From NCBI GenBank assembly GCA_013368315.1, contig JAACJM010000015.1, positions 434,001 to 498,000 of the forward strand: a stretch of DNA of 64,000 bases, given 5' to 3'. Each line of letters opens with the position of its first letter. Position 1 is the stretch's first letter. The stretch is from Tetrapyrgos nigripes. Lineage: Eukaryota > Basidiomycota > Agaricomycetes > Agaricales > Campanellaceae. This document shows positions 55,215-64,000 of this stretch, piece by piece. The notes beneath the pieces were generated by a model. It saw only the letters and a program-made list of their open reading frames with translations, was not told the DNA's origin and ran no database searches. The translations under genes were made by a program, and so were the position numbers.

Positions 55215-56823
55215 ATGATGCTTTCCATGAATCGTGTTGTGCAGGTCGCAACCACCTTATTGACGTTCTCGGCCGGTGCCAATGCTGCTGCTGCAAATCG
55301 CCGAGCCACCACATGTAACGGGCATAGCGAGGTGTGTTTTGTTTTTCTGTTCTTCTTGCTTGTACTTACCGCTGTCTCATCCCAACCAGCTTTGCGACAG
55401 AAGCTACGGTAATGTTACTTTCATCGGAGCTCATGATTCCTATGCTGTTGGTGTCAACAACCGTGCGTCAACCGAATATTTCTCTGTGCTTTCAAGACAC
55501 TCATATGAATCCCTTCTCCTCCCCAATCTGCCTACCAATACCAACAGTCGCCGTAAACCAAGACTATGACGGTAAATGCACGACTTCATATAACCGTACT
55601 ATTTCTCATCCCGAATTCTTCTCCGTACCCCAGTTACCCAGCAGCTGACCGATGGAGTAAGGATGCTGCAAATGCAAGCGCATGACAATTCTGGGACGAT
55701 ACAGTTGTGCCACACTAGCTGCGTACGGATCCAATATCCTTGTCTTGTTCCCCTTCCTGATCGACTTCTACAGGGACTCTTTAATGGCGGTACTTTGGAG
55801 GACTACTTGAAGAAAGGTGATGGACGGCTCGTTTCACGTCGAACATACGTACTTACTGACTTGTTTCAGTGAAAACATGGATGGATGCCAACACCAATGA
55901 CGGTACTTACCAACAGCTACTCAGCCACAAATTCGACAGGCTACTAATCCTCTCAATGGTTTCTAGTTGTCTCACTGCTCATCGTCAATATCGACAATCT
56001 CCCTGCCACTCAATTTGACAGCATTTTCAAGGCCGCTGGCTTGGACAGCTTGTCATACAGTCCTTCATCTGCCAGCTTGACGGCTTCAGGATGGCCCACC
56101 CTTGGTGAAATGATTGATAAGGGAACCCGATTGGTCACTTTCATCGACAACACTGCTGATTTCTCTACGGTTCCTTACATCATTGATGGTGAGAGGGATT
56201 ATTTGGCCATAGTATATGCGGTGCTTGCTCACAACTCGGTCAGAATTCACCAACATATGGGAGACTGCATACGACGTAACGACTTCATTCGACTGTGCAG
56301 TCAACCGTTCAAAAGCAGATACATCCACGTCTATGTACCTCATCAATCACTTCCTTGATAAAGTTCTCCTCGGAGCCCCAGTTCCTGACGTTGCAAACGC
56401 CAATACCACTAATGCCGTCTCTGGATCAAATTCTCTTGGCGAACAGGTTGATCTCTGCGTCACCCAAATGGGCAAGTCACCGAACTTTATACTTGTGGAC
56501 GTAAGTATTAGTGCATCCTCCCCGTCAGAGATTTTTATGCTAAGGCTCTCGGTCAGTTTTACGAATTTGGAGGAGGATCAGTTTTCCAGGTAGCAGCCAC
56601 TGCAAACGGTGTTGAATATTCACCGACGAGCGCTATCGCTACTCCCAAAACATCGGACTCGGGCTCAGGTTCGAGCTCGGGTTCCGGGTCTGGTTCTAGT
56701 TCTGGTGGTGGTTCCAACTCTTCTACCAATGGCGCTGTCTCTCCAGTCCTTAACAAGCAACAATGGATGACCGCACTAACAGTCGTTTTCGGATTTGCTT
56801 TCGGTGCAGTTATCTTGCTATGA
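55215..56823 (+). CDS. GPI-anchored PLC-like phosphodiesterase
   Basis: Cell-surface protein with a PI-PLC X-type TIM barrel. ATG 55215 gives a signal peptide (VATTLLTFSAGANAAAA), followed by CNGHSELCDRSYGNVTFIGA and HDSYAVGVNN, which holds the first catalytic His. Further barrel parts: LAVNQDYD, QLTDGVRMLQMQAHDNSGTI with the second His region, KTWMDANTND, VVSLLIVNIDNLPATQFDSI, TLGEMIDKGTRLVTFIDNTA and NFILVDFYEFGGGSVFQVAA. A Ser/Gly-rich stalk then leads to a hydrophobic end WMTALTVVFGFAFGAVILL, a GPI-attachment signal. Stop TGA 56821-56823. All joints I tested keep frame. Many fungal members lack full PLC activity, so the substrate is unknown. Confidence 0.85.
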
Positions 56824-57017
56824 ACTCGAGGTTACTCATCTATCCTTCATTTCTTTTTTTGCATTTATGTCGCGCATCATCCAAGTAGATATCGTCATTC
56901 ATCACATCGGACACTTTTATTAGTATACTAGCCGGGACTTTACAATGGACTTCAGACTATTGCTTCATCTATCAGTACTCACAATTGCCATGTAATTAGC
57001 TACCACTTAACATGGCA

Positions 57018-58156
57018 CTAGCGTTTCCGTTCTACACGCCATTTATAGACTCTAGGCTTGTAGGTTGCCTCATCCACTCGTGTCGATGAACGTTTTGTCC
57101 TTCCACCCCGTGCATCCAATGCATCGTCGTCGTCTGAATCATCACCCTCTATCTTCTCAGCCGCCGAAATCTTCCGCCGGGCACCCTTCCCCATCATCGC
57201 TCGTTGCAGCTCAAATTCTCGTTCAGCATATCGAAGTTGTCGATCCCGAACCAAGCGAGCAGAGAGTTCCTTAAGTAAACGACTTCGGGTTTGGACCGAC
57301 GGGGCCTCTTCTCTATCTTCATCTTCCATAACTTCTTCCTCTGCCTGCGAAGCACGTCGTTTCCTTTGTTGTGATTTGCGTTTTTTCTGCGGCTCTGCCC
57401 AACCGAGGTCGACTTCTTCCTGCTCCGGCGAAGCTTCTTCTGTTGCAGTCTGGTCGCTGCGAGAATTGAGCGTTGCAGCGTACTGTTGAGCTGGACGCAG
57501 AGCAGATTAGAGCAGACATTGCAGTTTTAGATATTTGAACGTACCTGCTGCCTCATCGTCCACAAAAACGATATGGCGTGCCCTCTTTCTGGAAGGGCCA
57601 GAGATAATACCAGCGTCTCGTAATGTTTGCAATTCCTCCTCATCAAGGCCTTCCGTCTCCTCGCCTCCTATAGGCTTTAGCAAGTCCGCCATTGACATGA
57701 GCTGGTTCTTGATCTTGTCTATTTTCTGAAATGATTGTGAGGACACATTCATAAGAACGTATCAGTACGCACCTTCCGATCAGATGCTCGCATAGTCCGA
57801 ACATAGTTTTCGTCTTGGGTTTTCAAAAGTTTGACCATATCGGTCGGAAGAGCAACATTTCCTCTATCCTTGACATGGACTCCACCCTAGAGCGCAGTGA
57901 GATTTCACAGAGAATTGGAAACCATTTGATCAACCTTTGTCTTCTCCCTTGTCATGGAAAAGTAGAATTCATCTTTGTTCTTTTCAGTAGCCTTCTGCTT
58001 GAGGCGCGTAATGCGATCTTGCTTTGAGTGGTAGTCGCGAGCCCGTTTGACATAGTCGCTGTGCTTTTCTAGGATGCCTAGCCTGGCCCTGTGTGCGAGC
58101 TGAGAACGCTCCTTGTGGTTGCGCCTGTGCAGAGAATTCCGAAGAGAGGAAGTCAT
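57018..58156 (-). CDS. UTP11: U3 snoRNP / SSU processome protein UTP11
   Basis: Component of the small-subunit processome needed for 18S rRNA maturation in the nucleolus. ATG 58154-58156 opens MTSSLRN, followed by the family signature [20 protein letters not shown] and [20 protein letters not shown]. Then come [20 protein letters not shown] and KTKGGVHV. Later segments: [38 protein letters not shown] and [14 protein letters not shown]. The Lys/Arg-rich C-terminal part has [20 protein letters not shown] and ends at TAG 57018-57020. Joints examined are in frame. Divergent from the next gene, 162 bp between starts. Confidence 0.93.
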
Positions 58157-58318
58157 GGAATGAGGACAAAAAGTTGCAAAACAAGATATGTACGCACGTG
58201 GTCGACCTTTTCCTTCTGATCCCCATCCAAAACCAACAAAAACAGCCACGATTTTTACCCAGTTTTATTCAGATTCGGTTTCCGCGGTGTCTCGTCCTGG
58301 AATTCCTGTCCCAATAGA
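58157..58318. promoter_or_regulatory. Divergent promoter UTP11 / FAR1-like
   Basis: 162 bp between the two start codons, so both promoters are compressed. No motif identified. Confidence 0.4.
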
Positions 58319-59562
58319 ATGAGTTTCCAACATTTCCGTCTGGGAGAGATATCCCTAGAGCAACTACCCCCTCATCTGGCAGCGACCGCGTCGAGCATCA
58401 ATGGCGTGCCGCAGAACAACTCTTCCCAATTTTCTGCAGAGGGCTCGCTATCTGGATCCAGTAAGATTCAACCCAACGGCAAATTACCATACGGCGCAGG
58501 AGACACTGATGATGGATACACGCTTGTCTTTCCCAATATCGCTGCATTCAATGAATGGCGACAGAAAGAAGAGGAAACCCAGATGGTCGAGTTTGTAAAG
58601 GTATCTACTCTCATTTTCGCGTTGAAACGCCCATCCTTTACTGTATCTGTCAGGGTGACACGCACGGCAGCAAGGCAGTCCCGCCTCGTTTCAAAGAACA
58701 TACCAAACTAGTTTGTGCACGGCATTCTCGCAATGGCAGGAAAAAGTATGTGAAAAAGCACCCGGAAAGAATCCGTAAAGTTCCAAGTCGAAAGGTGTGC
58801 ACAATCTCTCACAAAAATTTTTGACCCAAATACCTAAAATGAGTATAGATTGAAGGACAGGGGTGCGCTGCTTGTATCAGCTTCAAAACATACTTTGACA
58901 CAGAGGAAGTCCGTGCATGTTGTACGTCCGTAACCTGTCTGATATCTCTCTAATGACTGATAGTCGTATCAGACAATTCGCAGCATTCCCATGAAATCGG
59001 TCTCTCGAATTTACCTTTCACACGTCGTGGGCGCAGGGCTGCTGTCGAGCAGGAGAAGAAAGCCCGTCAGAGGGAGAAGCCTGAAGGCGAAGTTACTCCT
59101 GTTACTCCCACACCTGCGCCCGTCAGCGCTCCAGTGAGCTCCGATGCCGCTGCAGGTCCATCACATGCGGCTGCACCTCCTGCTTCGTCGTCCTACTCCT
59201 CTGCTGTGTCCATGATAGCGCCTCTGCCGCCCCCACAAGGATACTCAGGCCAGCAGACATACAGTTTTCAATCACAATTTCCATACCCCGCCGCACCACC
59301 CCCTGCACAACCTGCAGATGCGTTCGCTCATGACCGTTGGCAGAATATGGAGACGTTATTTCATTCCGTTCGGGAGCATGCGAGGACATTTTCATACCCC
59401 GCTGCCAGTGCTGCTGCCCTAGAGAATGTCTTGATCAGATTGTTTTTGGAAAGCCCTTCACAGGTGATGCAGATGCCGGTCCCTGCGTCTGTTTCGCAAC
59501 CTAACTCCATGGCTGGACTGGCGGGCAATGAGGACGCGTCGGGATCTGAGGACAGTTCCTAG
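58319..59562 (+). CDS. Putative DNA-binding protein, FAR1/WRKY-like zinc domain
   Basis: Four exons: 58319-58600, 58654-58794, 58849-58921 and 58974-59562, ending TAG. The first exon carries YTLVFPNIAAFNEWRQKEEE. The middle gives a compact basic Cys/His domain: KLVCARHSRNGRKKYVKKHP, RIRKVPSRK, IEGQGCAACISFKTYFDTEE, VRAC and then NSQHSHEIGLSNL. The spacing C...C-x2-C...C...H-x-H with the HSHEIG end resembles the FAR1-type member of the WRKY-GCM1 zinc-binding superfamily. That assignment is my inference from pattern, not from a search. The rest is Ala/Pro/Ser-rich with a short helix (NMETLFHSVREHARTFSYPA). It might be a transcription factor; no target can be proposed. Confidence 0.65.
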
Positions 59563-59717
59563 CTTATTGCATAGTGTATTTATCGTCCCTGTACTTGTAG
59601 CGAGATTTTTACCTCCATTTTTCGACAAATGTACCATCATCACCACGTGTAGAAGTCAATATGACGTCGAACGAATCTGACCTGATCTGTTTCCGTTCCT
59701 CTGCATAGCACACCACC

Positions 59718-61527
59718 ATGTCTGCCATGAGCTTTGTTCGACAGGCTTTTGTCACTGAAAAGCCTCATGTGCGTTCTCTGTCTTCGTATCTGATACTTGC
59801 CTCATAGTTTCCTGTTCTCTTCGGCAGTCATCGATCACAGACTGGGTAGACATCCTCACTGCTAATACAGTCGCAGAAGAAGCTTATGATGGGTCAGCAT
59901 TCCACCATCTCTATGTTTGGAGACATAACCTGACCTTGTACTCCAGTATACCAGAGCTTGTTGATTCTATAAACCTACAGGGGTCGACTGGGTGCGCCGA
60001 CAGCTATCGCTTCTCTCTAATATAGTAAACCCTATCACAGCACCGCGGAAGCCTCCCGAGCGCTCAGGAAGAAGTTAAAGCATGGTGGTCCTCATCAGCA
60101 GTATCGGGCGCTTGTTGTGCGTGATAAACTGATATCCATTCCCTCTCATTTACATGGACTTTCCAGCTCCTGAAAGCTCTGGTCGAGAATTGCGGGGATA
60201 GGTTCAAGAGTGCGTCCTAAACCTCCATTATCATTCATCAAATGCCCAATCCATCTTCTCCAGCTACCTTTGCAGATGGTCAGCTCACAGATGCACTCAA
60301 ACAACTTGCCATGGACCGTACGGCGGACAAGCGTGTACAGAAGAAACTGAAGCTCATCTTAGTGTCATGGCATGATCAGTTCAAGACCGACCCGACTATG
60401 CGCCCTGTAGCTGAGCTGTATCAAATATGCAGAGAGCCCCGACATCAGGCAGCAGACTTGTTCATGGATCCTGAAACTGAGTTACGGAGAAAAAGGGAAG
60501 CTGAAAAGGAGATGAAAAGGAAGGCAAAGGAAGCTCGCAAGAAAGAGGAAGAGGAGGAAAGACGAAGCAGAAAGAGATGAAGAATAGGCCAAAGCGACCT
60601 CCCTTCAATTTCGAACAGGAAAGTCAGACTTTGATCAGATATTCTCAAGACACTGACTTTCGGTTTCCAGGAGAAACCCAAGGTACTGGGAAGCATTGTG
60701 GAAGCATCCCAAGCGTCTAGTAATCTGGTCAATGCTATGACTGTGAGCGTGGTCAAAATATTTCACCCCTATGCGAAATACTGAGCCGTTGTGGTTAGCT
60801 GGTCAACCCAGAGAAAGAGAGTTTACAAACAAATGAGAGGGTTCAGGAGTGCTTAGAAAAGGCTAAGTTGGCACGGAAACAGATAGTCCGATATATTCAG
60901 GTGTGCTTTTGACTAGGTGGCATTTCTTGACCGCAGTGCTCATCTATTCGACAGCTGGTGGACAGCGAGGAAGTTATTGGTGTGCTCATTGAGACAAATG
61001 ACCGCATCATCACAGCATTGGAAATGTATGATCAGCTTTCCAACCCTGATTCCAAGCCGAGCGACGTCGAGTCTGCTGCTGCGAAACTCGCTGCAACGCA
61101 AATCAACTCCGAAAGCGAGGTCAATAAGCTGCAAGAGAAGCAAAGAGCAGCAGTAGAAAGAGCAAAGAGCGGATCTACACGCGAATCTTCGAGTGGAGTA
61201 CATGCCGATTTACAAGATCTAAATTTCGGACCGTTAGGAGCATCTTCGAGCAATCTGCAGCCACCCTTGCGACCCACTACTTTATCAGACGACGACGAAC
61301 AACCAGATGCTCGGGGATCGCTCTCTGACTTCAGTGACTATGACTCGTCCGACGAGAACACTCACAACGGGGCAGGCCCGTCGCATGGGAGGAGGAACTA
61401 TGTGACCGTGTCAGACGATTCAGACGACGCAGCAGTCGGAACCAGACACAACGATACCGCAGCTGGTCGTGCAGCCCAGAACAAGCATGCGCAGGACGAT
61501 CCCTTCGCCGACCCCTTCGCCGATTAA
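59718..61527 (+). CDS. LSB5: VHS-GAT adaptor protein (Lsb5-like)
   Basis: Endosomal/actin adaptor with an N-terminal VHS domain and a GAT-like domain, like yeast Lsb5. ATG 59718 opens MSAMSFVRQAFVTEKPH. VHS helices: SSITDWVDILTANTVAEEAY, EASRALRKKLKHGGPHQQYR, ALVLLKALVENCGDRFK and LKLILVSWHDQFKTDPTMRP. A long Lys/Glu/Arg linker follows. The GAT-like region is VLGSIVEASQASSNLVNAMT, LVNPEKES and EEVIGVLIETNDRIITALEM. The end is acidic with DPFADPFAD, an NPF-like/adaptor-binding type tail. A one-base loss in the linker near 60558-60560 breaks the frame; the other frame resumes with MKNRPKRPPFNFEQE, a sequence typical of this point in the family. Confidence 0.85.
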
Positions 61528-61687
61528 TTCATCACTTCGTTCGTGGACTTTCAGCTCACACAAGGCCGGAATGGGGTGCGTATTTACTACTATCTAGCTG
61601 TAACTAGTGCATAAATGCATGTAAATGTATGTTGTATATCCTATAGTACCAATGTTGCAGATCCTTCCTTTTTAGCTATAATGCATG

Positions 61688-63280
61688 TCATGACTGCCAC
61701 TTTATCAGGGTATTGTCACCCAACCAATATGGACGCAGCACGCCAGGTAGATGTAAAGCAACGGGTTCCCCAGAGTCATCTAATTCAATACCATTTTCGA
61801 TTAGTGCGACAATCAATCGAGGAATGGCAGCAGCAGTCCCATTTAAGGTATGAGCGAATCTGTTGCCAGCTGGAACAGACGTGGATCCACCAGAAGACTT
61901 TGGCGTCTGGAGATGATACCGGATAAGCAGACGTCGAGCCTGGAAGTCCGTGCAATTTGAGAGGGAAGAGACTTCTCCCCAACGACCTCGGCCTGGCATC
62001 CAAACCTCCATATCGTATTTGCGATATGCACTAGCTCCCAGTTCTTCTGTAGGCATGTCAAGTATCCTGAAAAGTCGTTAAATAACAGCACTTGACCACA
62101 GAAAAAAAAAGAAGTCTCACCGGAAAGGTAGGCGCAGTTCAGTCAAAATGGTTGTCTGCACGCGCCTCATCTCTTCCATCATACTCTCGCTGGCTTCTTG
62201 CGTCGTAACAGCAAAAAGCTCAACTTTGGAAAATTGGTGTACACGGTACAGTCCCCGTGTATCAGCACCACTGGCACCTGCTTCAGCTCTGAATGCATGA
62301 CCTATACCTGCTACTTTCAGAGGCAACGAAGTGGATAGTAATAATTGGTTTGCAAACATGCCGGCAAGAGGTATTTCCGACGTAGCGGAAAGAACTAGCT
62401 CAGGAGAAGGTGCTGAAGAAAGGTGTTGTAGGTGGTAAGCTTGTGAAGCTTGGGCATTTGCAGGGTCCCGAGGTTGGAATCCACAACGTCGAGCTATATC
62501 CGACCGCACGACGTCAGGTGTGGTCACAGGTTTGAAACCGTGTTTTATAGCCACCGACAAAGCATAGTTGGCCAGAGCCATTTCTAGAAGGGCACCTTGG
62601 TTCGTAAGGTAATACCACGATGAACCCGTTACTTGTGAACCGCTCTCTAGATTTAACCATCCCAGTTTCTTTGCTATGGATACGTGGTCGCGGGTTGGTG
62701 TTGCAGCAAGAAGATCAGGTCCGTGTGATGCAAGAACCACAGCGGCCGATTCGGGACCTAGTGGTGCAGAAGGGTGTGTGTCGTTGGGGATGGCGAGTGC
62801 TGTTTCCAGCAGGGTTTGTTCCGTACGGGAGACGATCTCCTCCAGCTCCAAAATCTCCTCCTTCAGCTTCTTTGCTCCTCTAAAGCAGCTTGCTTTGCTT
62901 TTTCATCTTTTTCCAACGCGCTTTTCCTGACAACTTCACCGATCATTGAACGGGCATTTCGTTTTGCGTTCAGAGTGTTGGAATGGTTCTTTAGCTCGGT
63001 ATAGAGACGAGCGACGGATTGAATGGCTTCGGTGGTGACTGGAGCTTTTCTATTTATGGCATTGGTCGATTTATAGACAAAGTTTTCTGAAATGTTGCGG
63101 TAGTCCAACCTGGGAGGTGGTAACATCGTAGTCTGTTGTGAGTCTGCATTTGACGAAGCAAAGCGACATCTGGGAAACCTTTTGACTCCAATTATACTTA
63201 GAAGACAGACAATGAAAGGAATAATGATACTCACAGTTGGACTGGAAGAGACGGAAAGCTGCCGCTCTTGTACAGGACAT
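61688..63280 (-). CDS. Seryl-tRNA synthetase, mitochondrial
   Basis: Class II aminoacyl-tRNA synthetase charging mitochondrial tRNA-Ser. The likely start at 63278-63280 gives a basic targeting-type N-terminus ([14 protein letters not shown]). The catalytic protein starts with [20 protein letters not shown], followed by the coiled arm ([16 protein letters not shown]). Core: [40 protein letters not shown], motif 2 [20 protein letters not shown] with FSKVELF, and [20 protein letters not shown]. Motif 3 is [19 protein letters not shown], and the stop is at 61688. One base is missing near 62875, where the frame moves from ALEE to [14 protein letters not shown]. The first exon joint also fails to keep frame, so the exact N-terminus is unresolved. 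Start codons of this gene and RFC4 are 69 bp apart. Confidence 0.88.
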
Positions 63281-63349
63281 TGGGAAAAAGTGAAAACGCG
63301 TTGCGTCACAGTGACAGCGTGATTACGACGCGTCTTCATTTCGCTCATC
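63281..63349. promoter_or_regulatory. Very short divergent promoter SerRS / RFC4
   Basis: 69 bp between the two start codons. It includes GACGCGTC at about 63328-63335, a palindromic MluI cell-cycle box (ACGCGT core), fitting the S-phase gene RFC4. Function inferred. Confidence 0.5.
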
Positions 63350-64000
63350 ATGTCGTCCTCGAAGGTCGCAAATGCTGCTGATGTTCCCTACGAGCTACCA
63401 TGGTATGATACACACTCTGTACAGTGTGGTGCCGCTAACTCTTTTACAGGGTAGAAAAGTATCGGCCGACTGTGCTAGATGACGTGGTTGGGAACACGGA
63501 CACCATAGATCGTCTAAAGGTCATTGCTAGAGACGGAAACTGCCCTCATATCATCATCTCGGTGAGTGTCAGATCATCCTTGACTCTCCTTGGCTCACGC
63601 TTCTCTTCAGGGCATGCCTGGTATTGGTAAAACTACGAGTATACATTGCCTCGCGCATCAACTTCTAGGAGATGCATACAAGGAAGGAGTTTTGGAACTG
63701 AACGCGTCTGATGAGCGGTATGCAGCCTGATCTTCCGATGCAGCCAGTATCCTGACTTGCCATACAGTGGCATTGATGTCGTTCGGAATAAAATCAAGGC
63801 GTTTGCTCAAAAAAAGGTCACGCTCCCTCCTGGCAGACATAAGATCGTAATTCTGGATGAAGCTGACAGGTATGGACTTTCTCTCGAGTCCGTGTTCTAT
63901 CCTGACTGCTTTTCAGCATGACAGGAGGTGCTCAACAAGCTCTTCGGCGTACCATGGAAATATTCTCCAACACGACACGGTTCTGTCTTGCTTGCAACAT
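63350..64000 (+). CDS. RFC4: Replication factor C small subunit (Rfc4), 3' end outside window
   Basis: AAA+ subunit of the clamp loader that places PCNA on DNA. ATG 63350 opens [18 protein letters not shown]. Five exons are visible: 63350-63402, 63450-63561, 63611-63717, 63768-63870 and from 63917. Motifs: [15 protein letters not shown] (RFC box II), Walker [41 protein letters not shown] (RFC boxes), Walker [11 protein letters not shown] and [28 protein letters not shown] is the Rfc4 wording of the P-loop. The frame is still open (RFCLACN) at the window edge; sensor 1, the arginine finger and the C-terminal collar lie outside. Confidence 0.93.

Noticed and set aside
1..64000. CRISPR arrays, tRNA or rRNA genes, integrated virus genes
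   Set aside because: No regularly spaced short repeats, no recognisable cloverleaf or rRNA sequence, and no capsid or viral polymerase signatures were seen by reading; a tRNA scan was not possible.

Overview
The window is nuclear DNA of a filamentous basidiomycete, most likely a mushroom-forming agaricomycete. Nearly every gene is split by many short introns of about 45-60 bp with GT..AG ends and sometimes GC..AG ends. The proteins are single-copy eukaryotic housekeeping proteins plus families typical of mushrooms. There are no bacterial-style operons. I recognised no tRNA, rRNA, CRISPR array or provirus. All product names come from reading translated exons by eye; no database search was run.

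Left gene-dense block (1-19.7 kb): meiotic recombinase DMC1 (cut by the window edge), a secreted RNase T2, a very long Ser/Pro-rich protein with an Arg/Glu/Asp repeat, the bifunctional purine enzyme ADE5,7, an ankyrin-CCCH zinc-finger protein, NAD-dependent glycerol-3-phosphate dehydrogenase, the Golgi syntaxin SED5, the nucleolar RRM protein NOP6 and a DinB-like protein.

Accessory island (about 19.7-31 kb): gene-poor and, over most of 21.3-29.4 kb, strikingly poor in CpG. It holds a small secreted protein with a DHIVELQ motif, a decayed transposon-like ORF with 54-bp tandem repeats, and an inverted repeat of about 800-bp arms (23294-24103 and 26283-27078). A broken fragment of a ribosomal protein L7 gene lies between the arms. 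The island also has an apparently intact mushroom-type multi-span membrane protein and a 214-bp MITE-like palindromic element.

Right gene-dense block (31-64 kb): APC5, an amidase, a conserved Ser/Pro-rich nuclear-looking protein, two tandem microsomal GST-like (MAPEG) genes, RRB1/GRWD1, proteasome activator PA28, TAF1, a pyroglutamyl-peptidase-like protein lacking its catalytic cysteine, the pH-response factor PacC/RIM101, a myosin regulatory light chain, a short-chain dehydrogenase, a GPI-anchored PLC-like phosphodiesterase, UTP11, a FAR1/WRKY-like putative DNA-binding protein, an LSB5-type VHS-GAT protein, mitochondrial seryl-tRNA synthetase and RFC4 (cut by the right edge).

Many genes sit head to head with start codons 69-393 bp apart. 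About ten conserved genes carry a one-base frame break, mostly in a homopolymer and mostly a missing base. I read this as consensus error in the assembly rather than mass pseudogenisation, and I annotate those genes as real.
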